24,173 nt of DNA. Origin: an uncultured Coriobacteriaceae bacterium (GTDB taxonomy: Bacteria > Actinomycetota > Coriobacteriia > Coriobacteriales > Eggerthellaceae). The stretch covers positions 1-24,173 of the forward strand of contig URZP01000012.1 in assembly GCA_900552365.1 (NCBI GenBank), read 5' to 3'. Under the pieces are notes generated by a model. The model was not told where the DNA came from and did no database searches. It saw only the letters and a program-made list of their open reading frames with translations. Shown here piece after piece: positions 13,993 to 23,135 of this stretch (the first letter of the stretch is position 1; each line of letters begins with the position of its first letter). The position numbers and the translations under genes were made by a program.

Positions 13993-16119
13993 CTACACCA
14001 GCTCTTTCTGCTTGGCGATTTCGGATTCGACTTCCTCGTTCAGCAGGAACCACTCTTCCTCGGCCGACTCGATGCGCGCTTTCAGCTTGGCGTGCTCGGT
14101 GATAACGTCGGAAGTCGACTCCTCGTTGGTGTAGAAATCAGGGTCGGCAAGCATTTCCATGATCTCGGCCATGCGTGCGTTGTCGCGCTCGAGCTGCTTG
14201 TCCAACTCGGCGATGCGCTTGCGCTGGTTCTTAAGGGCGGCGTAAGCGCGGTTGCGGGCTTCTGCCTCGCGGCGCTTCTGCTCCTTGGTTTTCGGGGCCG
14301 AAGCGCGAGGGGCCGTGACGCTTGCCACATCATCCGCCGGCTTTGAGCCCCGTGCATGCTTGTTAACCGTGACCTGGGTTTTTGCAGAAGAACCAGCTAC
14401 AGGCGTTTTGCCGGAGTCGGGATTTGCGCCCTTCGCGCCGTTATCGGCCTTCGCGAAGGAGTCGGATGTGGCTGCCTGCGAAGGACCGCGACCCAAACCC
14501 GCAGGAACGCCCGCGGTGTCGTCCTGCCCCGTCTTGAACAGGTAATAGTCGTAATCGCCGTCGTAGTTGGTGATCTTGCCGGGCATGATCTCGACGATGC
14601 TGTTCGCAACTGAACGAATGAGATGGCGGTCATGCGTGATCAGAAGGATGGTGCCCTCGAAGCGCTGAAGCGCCTGCTCGAGCACGTCGGCCGATGCGAT
14701 GTCCAGATGGTTGGTGGGCTCGTCCAGCAGCAGCAAAGGACGCGGCGCGACGAGCATCTTCGCCAACGCCAAACGACCCTTCTCGCCACCGGAAAGCACG
14801 CTCACGCGCTTGTCGACGTCGTCGTCTTTGAACAAGAACGCGCCCAGCAGCGTGCGCACCTGCGACATGGTCCAGGCGGGAGCCACGCGATCGAGCTCCT
14901 CGAAAACCGTGTTTCCCGAGTTCAACTGCTCAAGCTGGTGCTGGGCGTAATAAGTTTTCGAAACCTTCTCGCCGAATTCGATGGTTCCGGCATCAGGCTG
15001 CAGAACGCCCGCGATCATCTTCAGCTGCGTGGACTTGCCGGCGCCGTTCGGACCGACCAAGGCGATCTTATCGCCGCGGTACATGTTGAAGTCGACGCCG
15101 TCGTAAACGACCTTCTCGCCGAAATGCTTCACCAAGCCGCGCGCGCGAACGACCTCGTCGCCAGTACGCTCGGGCTGCTTGAAGTTGAAGTGAACGACCT
15201 TGCGCTCCTCGGGAATGACGATGCGGTTCTGCTGGATCTGCTCGAGCTTCTTCAGGCGATCCTGAGCCTGTTTGGCCTTAGTTGCCTTGTAGCGGAACTT
15301 CTCGACGAACGCCTCAAGGTGGGCGATTTCCTCGTCCTGCTTCTTCTTCTCGACGCGCAGAAGCTCAAGGCGCTCGGCGCGAGCGCGCAGATACGCGGAA
15401 TAATTGCCTTTGTACAGAATGACCTGGCCGTTGTCGATTTCGGCAACGCGATCGACCATGTGGTCCATGAATTCGCGGTCGTGACTGACGACGACAAGAG
15501 CGCCGTTGTAGCTGCGAAGGAAGCCTTCCAGCCATTTGACGCTTTCAAGGTCGAGATGGTTGGTGGGCTCGTCCAACAGAAGCAGATCGGGATTGCGCAC
15601 CAGAAGCTTCGCCAAGGCAAGGCGCATCTGCCAACCGCCCGAGAAATCGGTGGTCAAGCGGTCCATATCGGCTTCCTTGAAACCCAGGCCGAACAGCACG
15701 CTGCGAACCTTCGCCTCGATGCTGTAGCCGCCCAAGGCCTCGTACTCGTCACGCGCGCGGCCGGCTGCGGCAAGCTGCTTCTCGTCGGGATTGGCGCCAA
15801 GCTCGGACTCGAGCTTATGAAGACGGCGCTCAGCTTCAAGAACCTCGACCTGGCTGGAAAGGACCTCTTCGAAAACGGGGTTCTCGCCCATCTCGATGGC
15901 TTCCTGCTCGAGGTAGCCGACACGGGTGCCGCGTGCGAAGAAGACCTCGCCGTCATCGGCATCTTCCTGACCGGTAATGATGCGGAGCATAGTCGTTTTG
16001 CCCGCGCCGTTCGGACCAACCAGCGCCAGGCGGTCGTGATCCTCCAGCTTGAAGGTGACGTCGGAGAACAGCGTTCGGCCGCCGAACGACTTCGTAAGGT
16101 GGGAAACCTGCATTATCAC
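13993..16119 (-). CDS. ABC-F family ATPase (ribosome-associated, Uup/EttA-like)
   Basis: This 708-residue protein has two ATPase domains and no membrane segments. Domain 1 has Walker A GPNGAGKT (35-42), signature FSGGW (159-163) and Walker B ending at Glu184. The ABC-F linker (about 245-315) is charged and helical. Domain 2 has Walker A GPNGAGKS (356-363), signature LSGGEKGR (442-449) and Glu467. A low-complexity linker (about 531-620) leads to a C-terminal coiled coil (about 620-705), as in Uup-like members. ABC-F proteins act on stalled or specialised ribosomes, and some give antibiotic resistance; nothing here indicates resistance. The start is GTG 16119 with AGGGGA nine bases upstream; ATG 16113 is the alternative. 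A possible -10 TATATT overlaps the stop of the preceding MFS gene. Confidence 0.9.
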   Translation of the reverse strand: MIMQVSHLTKSFGGRTLFSDVTFKLEDHDRLALVGPNGAGKTTMLRIITGQEDADDGEVFFARGTRVGYLEQEAIEMGENPVFEEVLSSQVEVLEAERRLHKLESELGANPDEKQLAAAGRARDEYEALGGYSIEAKVRSVLFGLGFKEADMDRLTTDFSGGWQMRLALAKLLVRNPDLLLLDEPTNHLDLESVKWLEGFLRSYNGALVVVSHDREFMDHMVDRVAEIDNGQVILYKGNYSAYLRARAERLELLRVEKKKQDEEIAHLEAFVEKFRYKATKAKQAQDRLKKLEQIQQNRIVIPEERKVVHFNFKQPERTGDEVVRARGLVKHFGEKVVYDGVDFNMYRGDKIALVGPNGAGKSTQLKMIAGVLQPDAGTIEFGEKVSKTYYAQHQLEQLNSGNTVFEELDRVAPAWTMSQVRTLLGAFLFKDDDVDKRVSVLSGGEKGRLALAKMLVAPRPLLLLDEPTNHLDIASADVLEQALQRFEGTILLITHDRHLIRSVANSIVEIMPGKITNYDGDYDYYLFKTGQDDTAGVPAGLGRGPSQAATSDSFAKADNGAKGANPDSGKTPVAGSSAKTQVTVNKHARGSKPADDVASVTAPRASAPKTKEQKRREAEARNRAYAALKNQRKRIAELDKQLERDNARMAEIMEMLADPDFYTNEESTSDVITEHAKLKARIESAEEEWFLLNEEVESEIAKQKELV

Positions 16120-16172
16120 GTGAATCTATCCCCTGCTGAAATGCTGAAATGCGTTTATTTGCCGTGAAGAGT

Positions 16173-17366
16173 TTAATATACCCGCCGACGTCGCATGCGA
16201 GGAACCAGAACGAAAACGCAATAAGCAAGCGCGGCCATCTCGATGACGCACCCGAAGAAACCAACGTACTGAAGACCGAGATGCGTGCAAACGGAGCCGC
16301 CGATGAAGCTTCCCGTGCCAATGCCAAGGTTGAAGATGCCCGAGAACATGGCCATGGCGACAGTCTGCTCGGACTCGTCGGCAACCTCGATGATCTTCGC
16401 CTGGTACACGATGTTGTACCCCGAACCCGACACACCCCACAGCACGCATACCATGATGAGCAGCGGGAGAGCTGCGACGCTGGGACGAAGCGCCGCCAAC
16501 GAGAACGCGACACCGGCGATGACGGCGCACGGGAAGAAGGACGATTTCGCCGAATAGAAGCGCGTGCACACCGCGCTGCCCAAAAGGCCGGCGATGCCGA
16601 AAACCACCAGCACCACGGTGACGACGTCCTCGCCCATCCCGCCGATCTGAAGCAGGAACGGTTCGATGTAGCTGTAGCAGGTGTAGTAGCCCATGGGATA
16701 CAGCGCCGTGACCACGAAAACACCGACGAGCACCTTGTTCTTGAAAATAGAAGGAAGCTGGTTCAGCTTGAAGGCGGCCGCGCCCTCAAGGCGGGGGAAG
16801 ACGAACAGCAGGTAAAGCAGCGCCGCGAAGGACACGGCGCCCACGCAGGCAAAGGTCTGGCGCCAACCAAGAAGCAAACCGATGACGCGGCCAAGCGGCA
16901 AGCCGACGACCATCGCCAGAGCAGAGCCCGCAACCACCATGCTTACGGCAAGCGCCCCGTGTTGAGGGTCGACCAAGCGCGCAGCGATCGGCGCGGCGAT
17001 AGCCCAGAAAACCGAATGAGCGCAGGCCACCACTAAGCGTGCGACGATAAGCATGCCGTAGCTGGCGGCGATGGCCGACAAAAGCTGCCCTGCGCAGAAC
17101 ACGCCCAAAACAAGCACGATAAGCGGCTTGAATGGGATGCGCGACGCAAGCATCATAAGCGGCACGGACAGGACCATGACGGCCCATGCATACACCGACA
17201 CGATGAGGCCGGTGGTTCCCTCGTCGGTTCCGAAGGTCGCGCCGATGTCGGTAAGCAAGCCGACGGGCATGAACTCGGACGTGTTGAAGATGAAAGCGGA
17301 AACCGTGATTCCCAGCAGGGGCAAAAGCTCTCGCGGGGTCAAAGCCGATGTGTTCTTACGTGCCAC
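16173..17366 (-). CDS. MFS transporter, DHA1 family (SotB/AraJ-like exporter)
   Basis: This 397-residue protein has about twelve transmembrane helices. The first helix segment SEFMPVGLLTDI is typical of DHA1 sugar/drug efflux proteins such as SotB and AraJ. The motif-A region between helices 2 and 3 reads LASRIPFKPLIV, a degenerate form. It ends with a basic tail (RMRRRRVY). The start is GTG with AGAGGA just upstream. It lies 15 bases behind the cyclase-family gene, so the two form an operon. The exported compound is unknown. Confidence 0.85.
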   Translation of the reverse strand: MARKNTSALTPRELLPLLGITVSAFIFNTSEFMPVGLLTDIGATFGTDEGTTGLIVSVYAWAVMVLSVPLMMLASRIPFKPLIVLVLGVFCAGQLLSAIAASYGMLIVARLVVACAHSVFWAIAAPIAARLVDPQHGALAVSMVVAGSALAMVVGLPLGRVIGLLLGWRQTFACVGAVSFAALLYLLFVFPRLEGAAAFKLNQLPSIFKNKVLVGVFVVTALYPMGYYTCYSYIEPFLLQIGGMGEDVVTVVLVVFGIAGLLGSAVCTRFYSAKSSFFPCAVIAGVAFSLAALRPSVAALPLLIMVCVLWGVSGSGYNIVYQAKIIEVADESEQTVAMAMFSGIFNLGIGTGSFIGGSVCTHLGLQYVGFFGCVIEMAALAYCVFVLVPRMRRRRVY

Positions 17367-17381
17367 AAATCCTCTTTAGCG

Positions 17382-17945
17382 CTAGCCGACACGCGCGATC
17401 ACGCGGCACGGCAAGCCGGTCAAGCCAATGTATTTCATGGGGTACGTGCAAATGACGAGCGGCTGCTCGCATGCAACGAGGGCGTCAAGGCCGCACAGGT
17501 TCTCAACGACGAACGTGCCGGCGTTCGCCAAGCGGGCATCGGTCGGGGTGTGCTCGGGCGGGCGGCGGATTCCCGCAAAATCCAAACCGACGATGGAAAC
17601 GCCCTTCTCGACCAACGCATCGATAAGCTCGACGGAAAGCTGCGGATGCTCGCTGAAATAACCCTTCGAGCCGTAGCCCGCCTTCTCGACGAAGCCCGTT
17701 CGAAAGCCCACGAACATGTCTTTGCCGACAAGATCGAGGTCAATATCGGTAGTCAGAATGTCGCGACCGTGAACGTCCGACACGTCGAAAACGACGCCGA
17801 CGCGCTCGCTGTACTCAAGAGGGAATTCCTTGCCCATGACGTCGAAGTGGGTTCCGACGTGCCCTGCGAAGCCCTTGCGTTCATCGCTTTTCGCGATCTC
17901 GCGCATCTCGGGAGTGATAGGAAGCGTGATATCAACAAACTGCAT
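17382..17945 (-). CDS. Cyclase-family metal-dependent hydrolase
   Basis: This 187-residue protein belongs to the cyclase family (kynurenine formamidase-like fold). The metal-binding motif HVGTHFD (residues 29-35) is present, followed by the family's VFDVSD and FRTGF segments and a late LDFAGI and CTYPMK. Members hydrolyse amides or lactones. Kynurenine formamidase is one possibility, but no tryptophan pathway gene is nearby. AGGAGGG lies six bases before the ATG. The tRNA terminator ends only about 30 bases upstream, so a dedicated promoter is not obvious. Confidence 0.75.
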   Translation of the reverse strand: MQFVDITLPITPEMREIAKSDERKGFAGHVGTHFDVMGKEFPLEYSERVGVVFDVSDVHGRDILTTDIDLDLVGKDMFVGFRTGFVEKAGYGSKGYFSEHPQLSVELIDALVEKGVSIVGLDFAGIRRPPEHTPTDARLANAGTFVVENLCGLDALVACEQPLVICTYPMKYIGLTGLPCRVIARVG

Positions 17946-17974
17946 GCGAAACCCTCCTGATCGATAGCCGACTG

Positions 17975-18007
17975 AAATGAAAACGGCCAGAGCGTTTGCC
18001 CTGGCCG
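17975..18007 (-). terminator. Terminator of the tRNA-Gly gene
   Basis: The seven-bp stem CGGCCAG/CTGGCCG (18007-18001 with 17990-17984 on the - strand) extends inward by three more pairs, one a wobble, to an AAAC loop. TTTTCATTT follows on the - strand. Confidence 0.75.
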
Positions 18008-18018
18008 AATGCTATCAA

Positions 18019-18094
<76 letters not shown>

Positions 18095-18107
18095 ATTGCG
18101 AGAATGC

Positions 18108-18136
18108 ATATTAGTACGTAATTTCTTGCTAGGCAA
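18108..18136 (-). promoter_or_regulatory. Promoter of tRNA-Gly, overlapping the mfd stop codon
   Basis: On the - strand, -35 TTGCCT (18136-18131) and -10 TAATAT (18113-18108) are 17 bases apart. Transcription would begin near 18101, seven bases before the mature tRNA. The -35 box shares bases with the mfd stop codon at 18129-18131. Confidence 0.65.
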
Positions 18137-21100
18137 GCTCTTGTAGAAATGTGAAGACAGCATCCACAAGTTCCGCGGGAGTGAGCGAGGTTCCCTCGAT
18201 CCCGCCCGCCCCCGGCGCAGTCGAAGAAGAGGCCGCGCGAGAGGACGCGGTACCCACACCGGCCCCCGCCCTGCTGCGCTTCGAAGCGCCGATCTTGCCC
18301 GCGCCAACCGACACGCGCGAGCTGCGCCTGGTTGATCGATCACGCAACGACGACCCGTCGGGCCCGAAATACTTCAAGGGAAGGCGCAGCTTCCTTTTGT
18401 CGGCAAGATAGCTTCCGCCCGCGCGACGGATCTTCGTCGAAAGCTCATCCGGAATATCCACCGGCTCGACAATCAATTTTCCGCCCACCACCGAGATCAA
18501 CTTGATATGATGCTCGGCCGCCCAAGCGCGAATGCGCGCCTTGTCGAACATGCTCTTCGCGGCGTCGGGCATGTCGGGACGCTTCGAGGACAAGTCGTTG
18601 AAAACGTCCTCAACCGCCTCGATCGTCGCCGCTGAAGCCACGCGACGATACCAAAGAACGCGCTCATCGGCGTCGGGGATGTACGGTTCAGGGAAGAACA
18701 TGTCACCCGGAAGATTCACCGTGATATCCGACAAAGCAGGAGGCAGGCCATCACCGTCGACGGCAACGCCCTCACGCGTGTCGCCAACGGCGCTTGCAAG
18801 CATCTGCGCGAACAGGTCGAAACCGACTGCAGACATGTTGCCCGACTGCTCGGCGCCCAGGATATCGCCCGCGCCGCGGATCTCGAGATCACGCATGGCG
18901 ATGCGCATGCCGCTGCCAAGCTCCTGATGCTCGCCAAGCGCGGTAAGACGCGCCGTCGCCTCCTCGGTGAGGGGGATGTTGTCGGGGAACATGAAGTAGG
19001 CATAGGCCTGCGTGGAAGAGCGGCCCACACGCCCCTTCAGCTGATACATCTGCGCCAAGCCAAGGCGTTGCGAGTCCTCGATGATAAGCGTGTTGGTATG
19101 AGGATTGTCGATGCCGCTTTCAATGATGGTAGTTGCCACCAGAACATCAAGCTGACCCGCCGCGAAATCTTCCATGGTGCGCTCAAGCGAGTCTTTGTCC
19201 ATCTTGCCATGAGCCACGCCGACGCGCGCCTCGCCCGCAGCCTCCTGCACGCGGCGCACGGCCTCGTCGATGGAGCGAACGCGATTCGAGACGTAGTAAA
19301 CCTGGCCGCCACGGCCAAGCTCACGCCTGATGGCGGCGCTAACCAAGTCAGGTTCCCATTCGCCCACGTGCACTTCAACAGGACGGCGCTCGTCAGGCGG
19401 CGTGAGGATCAGGCTCATGTCGCGCACACCGGAAAGCGACATCTGCATGGTGCGCGGGATGGGCGTTGCCGAAAGCGTGAGCACGTCGATGTACTCGCGC
19501 AGATTCTTCATCTGCTCTTTGTGGCCCACGCCGAAACGCTGCTCCTCGTCAATGATGACAAGACCAAGATCATGGGGGTTCACATCGCGCGAAAGCAGGC
19601 GATGCGTGCCCACCAGGATATCGACGTCGCCGTTCGAGAAGCCCTCAAGCGCGACTTGTTGCTGCTGGGGCGTGCGGAAACGAGAAAGCACCTCGACTTT
19701 CACGCCAAAGGGCTCGCAACGCTCGCTGAAGTTGGTGTAGTGCTGCTGGGCCAAAATGGTGGTCGGGCACAAAACCATGACTTGCTTGTTATCTTGAGTG
19801 GCCTTGAACGCGGCACGAAGCGCGACCTCGGTCTTGCCAAAGCCAACATCGCCGCAGACCAGTCGGTCCATCGGCCTAGGCGATTGCATGTCCGCCTTCA
19901 CGTCGGCGATAGCGGAAAGCTGATCGGGGGTTTCCCGATACGGGAAAGCGTCTTCCATTTCGCGCTGCCACGGAGTATCGGGGCTGAAGCGGAAACCCTG
20001 CACCGCCGCACGACGAGCATAGACGTCCACCAAATCGAACGCGAGTTTCTTCGTTGCCTTGCGCGCCTTCGAAAGAGCGCGCGACCAGTCCGAAGTGTTC
20101 AGACGCGTAAGGCGCGGGCTTGAGCCTTCGGGACCCACATAACGCGTGACGCGGTCAAGCTGCTCGACCGGAACGAACAGCTTGTCTTCGCCGTCGTATT
20201 TCAGCTCAAGGTAATCGCGTTCGGTGCCGTCGATCTCGCGGCGCACCAACCCCGCGAAGTACGCAATGCCGTGAGCAGCATGAACGACATAGTCGCCCGG
20301 CTTGTACGGGAACGTGACCTCGGTCACGTCGACACGGCGGTTAGCGCGATGCGCCTGGGCGCCTTGCGTGTCAGACAAGCTGATCATGGCAAGCTTCGCT
20401 TTAGGGATGATCATGCCCAGGGGAATATCGACGTCGACGACGTTGACCACGCCACGACGGAGGCGGCGCTTTCGAAGCTCGACGTGCTCATCTTCGTTGG
20501 AAACGCGCGCCCTTGCCTCACGTGCGAGCGCCGACGTCGCCGAACCGCCAACACCGAGCTCGGCCGAAGTGCCAGGACGCTGTCGCTGCGCTTCCAGACC
20601 CTCTGACGCTGTCAGGGGCTTTCGCGAAAGCCCCTTCGGCGTCGAAGAGCGCTCGGCGTCTGAATCAAGCCTCTCCTGAATAGGCAGGCTGTGCTCGACG
20701 AACGCAAGCTTCATGTCCTCACGGGCGCGATAACCCGGAGCCGAGAACACCACCAAGTAGTTGTCGTCGATGAGCTGGCGAAGACGGCCGTACAACTTCT
20801 CGGGATGCCCCGCCACCTCAACGCGTTTGACTGGCAGCTCTTCATCAAGCGCGCTTCCAACGCGCATGATGGACAAGTACGTCGCACGCACGTCGCCGCC
20901 GAAATCCAGCGCTGCCGGAGATGCATACAACCCCTCAAGCGCGATGTTCGACCCCTTTGCGCGGGCTGAGATCTCGTCCATCGCATGCATGGCGTCATCA
21001 ACAAGAGAACGCGGCTCGACCAAGCACGACAAAACGCCCTTTCGCGCGTAATCGCCCAAAGTAACGGTCTTGTCGTGGATCATCGTCAACAGGGCATCGG

Positions 21101-21962
21101 CGCCCTCGAAATGAAGCCCACCCTCGAGCTGCTCAAGCAAATCACGATGAGCAGGATTGGTGCGCGCCGAGCGCTCGAGCTTCTGGATGGCCTTCGCTCG
21201 CGAGGTCGCCGAGCACGAGAACTCGCGAACCGGGTAAACTTCGATGGAATCAAGCGACGAAATGGTCTGCCCTGTCGACGGAACGATTCGCCTGATCTCA
21301 TCAACCTCGTCGCCGAAGAAATCGATGCGCACGGGAAAAACCGAGTTGCCCGGAAACACATCGATCACGCCTCCGCGAACCGCGAACGTGCCAGGGCCGT
21401 CGATCTCGCCGGTGTTGGCGTAGCCGCACTCCTCCAAAGAGCGCGCGATGCCCTCGAACGAATCGACCCCGCGCTTCGAAGCGCCTGGCATATCAGCCAC
21501 CTCAACGCCCGTTTGGAAAACCAGCGGCACGCACACGTCGCTTTCCGCCGGAGGCAGCATGCGCAAAAGAGCACGCGCGCTGGCAATCACAACGACGTCC
21601 TTACCCTCATGGAGCGCAAAGGCGGCTTCCATTCGACGAGCCGCAAGCTTCGCCGACTCGGCGGCCTTCTTAGCATTCCGCGGCTTCATCTCAAAAGGAT
21701 AGTCAGTACGCTCGGGAAAACGAAGGACGCGATCTTCGCCCAAATACGCCGCCACGTTGCGTGCAAACGAAAGAGCCGCGTCCTCGCCTGCAACAACGAC
21801 AAGCGTAGGCTGAGGCCGATACGCGAAACGAGCAGCAACCATAAAGGGACGCGCCGAAGAGGCCACGCCCAAAACGGCATCTTGCCCGGCGTCAAGCTTG
21901 CCCCAGAACGCATCGAGGCAGCCGGTTTTCTCGAACGGGTAAACAAGCGATTCGATTAGCAC
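18129..21962 (-). CDS. mfd: Transcription-repair coupling factor
   Basis: This 1277-residue DNA translocase removes stalled RNA polymerase and recruits UvrA. N-terminal UvrB-like domains are followed by the RNA polymerase-interacting domain (FPYKPGDYVVHAAHGIAYFAG onward) and a helicase core with Walker A GDVGFGKT (704-711) and DEEQ box (805-808). TRG motif and C-terminal domain follow. The start is GTG 21962, with AAGGGGA six bases upstream and LIESLVYPF as the typical N-terminus; the frame extends 53 uncharacteristic codons further. It is longer than the usual 1150 or so residues. The extra length is a low-complexity insert before the polymerase-interacting domain (about 435-490) and a Ser/Ala/Gly/Arg-rich linker ahead of a short C-terminal helix. 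Confidence 0.96.
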   Translation of the reverse strand: MLIESLVYPFEKTGCLDAFWGKLDAGQDAVLGVASSARPFMVAARFAYRPQPTLVVVAGEDAALSFARNVAAYLGEDRVLRFPERTDYPFEMKPRNAKKAAESAKLAARRMEAAFALHEGKDVVVIASARALLRMLPPAESDVCVPLVFQTGVEVADMPGASKRGVDSFEGIARSLEECGYANTGEIDGPGTFAVRGGVIDVFPGNSVFPVRIDFFGDEVDEIRRIVPSTGQTISSLDSIEVYPVREFSCSATSRAKAIQKLERSARTNPAHRDLLEQLEGGLHFEGADALLTMIHDKTVTLGDYARKGVLSCLVEPRSLVDDAMHAMDEISARAKGSNIALEGLYASPAALDFGGDVRATYLSIMRVGSALDEELPVKRVEVAGHPEKLYGRLRQLIDDNYLVVFSAPGYRAREDMKLAFVEHSLPIQERLDSDAERSSTPKGLSRKPLTASEGLEAQRQRPGTSAELGVGGSATSALAREARARVSNEDEHVELRKRRLRRGVVNVVDVDIPLGMIIPKAKLAMISLSDTQGAQAHRANRRVDVTEVTFPYKPGDYVVHAAHGIAYFAGLVRREIDGTERDYLELKYDGEDKLFVPVEQLDRVTRYVGPEGSSPRLTRLNTSDWSRALSKARKATKKLAFDLVDVYARRAAVQGFRFSPDTPWQREMEDAFPYRETPDQLSAIADVKADMQSPRPMDRLVCGDVGFGKTEVALRAAFKATQDNKQVMVLCPTTILAQQHYTNFSERCEPFGVKVEVLSRFRTPQQQQVALEGFSNGDVDILVGTHRLLSRDVNPHDLGLVIIDEEQRFGVGHKEQMKNLREYIDVLTLSATPIPRTMQMSLSGVRDMSLILTPPDERRPVEVHVGEWEPDLVSAAIRRELGRGGQVYYVSNRVRSIDEAVRRVQEAAGEARVGVAHGKMDKDSLERTMEDFAAGQLDVLVATTIIESGIDNPHTNTLIIEDSQRLGLAQMYQLKGRVGRSSTQAYAYFMFPDNIPLTEEATARLTALGEHQELGSGMRIAMRDLEIRGAGDILGAEQSGNMSAVGFDLFAQMLASAVGDTREGVAVDGDGLPPALSDITVNLPGDMFFPEPYIPDADERVLWYRRVASAATIEAVEDVFNDLSSKRPDMPDAAKSMFDKARIRAWAAEHHIKLISVVGGKLIVEPVDIPDELSTKIRRAGGSYLADKRKLRLPLKYFGPDGSSLRDRSTRRSSRVSVGAGKIGASKRSRAGAGVGTASSRAASSSTAPGAGGIEGTSLTPAELVDAVFTFLQELA
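20614..20635. repeat. 22-bp perfect palindrome inside the mfd insert
   Basis: The sequence centred on TTTCGCGAAA is a perfect 22-bp palindrome, AGGGGCTTTCG followed directly by its complement. An outer pair GACGC (20605-20609) and GCGTC (20639-20643) extends the structure. It encodes PKGLSRKPL in frame within the low-complexity insert of Mfd. Confidence 0.7.
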
Positions 21963-22156
21963 AGATTTCCCCTTAAACGCAGGATTTAAGACCCACGCGA
22001 ACAATGCACAAACACGAATAGGGCGTTTCCGCCCGAACCCATGATAACCCGCATGAACGTTGAGGCGCGCAGTGCGTTTCCGCTCCCGAAAAAGGCTAGA
22101 ATCACAAACGGATAAAACCAAACGGAGCGCATCGAGACAATTCGAAGGGAGAGAAC

Positions 22157-22972
22157 ATGGCCGCGAACCACCACGACGAACTTATAAGCCTGATCGAGTA
22201 CCTATATACCGAGCGCCAGCAATTCGACCAAGTCGAACAGCTCGAACGCGCCGAATCGGGCGGTACCCTTGACGACGACCGCCTTTGGGCTATCTTTCGC
22301 GGCCTGGTGAACACCCGCCACCCGCAACCTGCAAGCGAGAACTTCCTTGCCACGCAAGACCAACTGCTCCAGAGCCTTATTGCCGAATACGGCATCTCGA
22401 CCCTGGACGACACACGCCCTTCGCCCGCCAACGACCGCATCCGCCTATGGCTCGGCGACATCACCACGCTGGCCGTTGACGGCATTGTGAACGCCGCGAA
22501 TTCGCAAATGCTGGGGTGCTGGGTTCCCGGTCATCATTGCATCGACAACGCCATCCACACGTATGCCGGGGTGCAGCTGCGCATGGAGTGCGACAGGCTG
22601 ATGAAAGGACAAGGGCACGAAGAGCCAACGGGAGCGGCGAAGGTAACCAGCGCTTACAACCTGCCCAGCAAATACGTAGTACATACCGTAGGCCCCATCG
22701 CCAACGGAAACCCCACCCCCGAACACAAGCGCGAGCTGGCCTCGTGCTACAAGAGTTGTTTGGATGCAGCGGCGAAGCACGGCATGTATTCAATTGCATT
22801 CTGCGGCATCTCGACCGGCGTGTTCGGGTTCCCCGAAAAAGAGGCGTCGCAGATCGCAGTGGATACCGTAAAGGCATGGCTTGCCAGCCACCCCGAAACA
22901 GATATGACGGTGGTATTCAACGTGTTCTCGAAGAAGGGCGAGCGGCTTTACGAGAATCTGCTGGGGTTCTGA
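22157..22972 (+). CDS. Zinc-type macrodomain protein-ADP-ribose hydrolase
   Basis: This 271-residue protein has an N-terminal helical region (1-90) and a macrodomain (about 94-271). The ADP-ribose-binding segments are WLGDITTLAVDGIVNAAN (98-115), VVHTVGP (174-180) and the phosphate loop GISTGVFGFP (217-226). The insert MLGCWVPGHHCIDNAIHTYAG is the hallmark of zinc-dependent macrodomains such as staphylococcal SAV0325 and its streptococcal counterpart. Cys121, His126 or His127, and Cys128 are the likely ligands. Those enzymes remove ADP-ribose from proteins and are often encoded with a sirtuin and lipoylation genes; none of these is nearby. GGGAGAG precedes the ATG and a TAGAAT box lies at 22097-22102. 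The gene is divergent from mfd. Confidence 0.88.
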   Translation: MAANHHDELISLIEYLYTERQQFDQVEQLERAESGGTLDDDRLWAIFRGLVNTRHPQPASENFLATQDQLLQSLIAEYGISTLDDTRPSPANDRIRLWLGDITTLAVDGIVNAANSQMLGCWVPGHHCIDNAIHTYAGVQLRMECDRLMKGQGHEEPTGAAKVTSAYNLPSKYVVHTVGPIANGNPTPEHKRELASCYKSCLDAAAKHGMYSIAFCGISTGVFGFPEKEASQIAVDTVKAWLASHPETDMTVVFNVFSKKGERLYENLLGF

Positions 22973-23068
22973 ACGGGCTTGCCAGAGCCCCTCAAGATTG
23001 CAAGGACGAGCAACACCGGCAATGTAGCCAAAAGCCGCCAACCCACTCGTCTAGAAGCTGCCGTACAT

Positions 23069-23106
23069 GAAAAAACGCTGCGGGGCCATAGAACCCCACA
23101 GCGTTT
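23069..23106 (-). terminator. Terminator of gdhA
   Basis: The stem is AAACGCTG + GGGG paired with CCCC + CAGCGTTT (23073-23106) with one C-A mismatch and an eight-base loop. On the - strand it ends in six T, 30 bases after the gdhA stop. It could also slow transcripts from the convergent macrodomain gene, but the + side T-run is short. Confidence 0.8.
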
Positions 23107-23135
23107 CAACTGCGCATATGTCCAAATGAGACAGG

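Noticed and set aside
21963..22121. 53-codon N-terminal extension of mfd
   Set aside because: Mfd proteins normally begin near LIESL, and AAGGGGA is correctly placed before GTG 21962.
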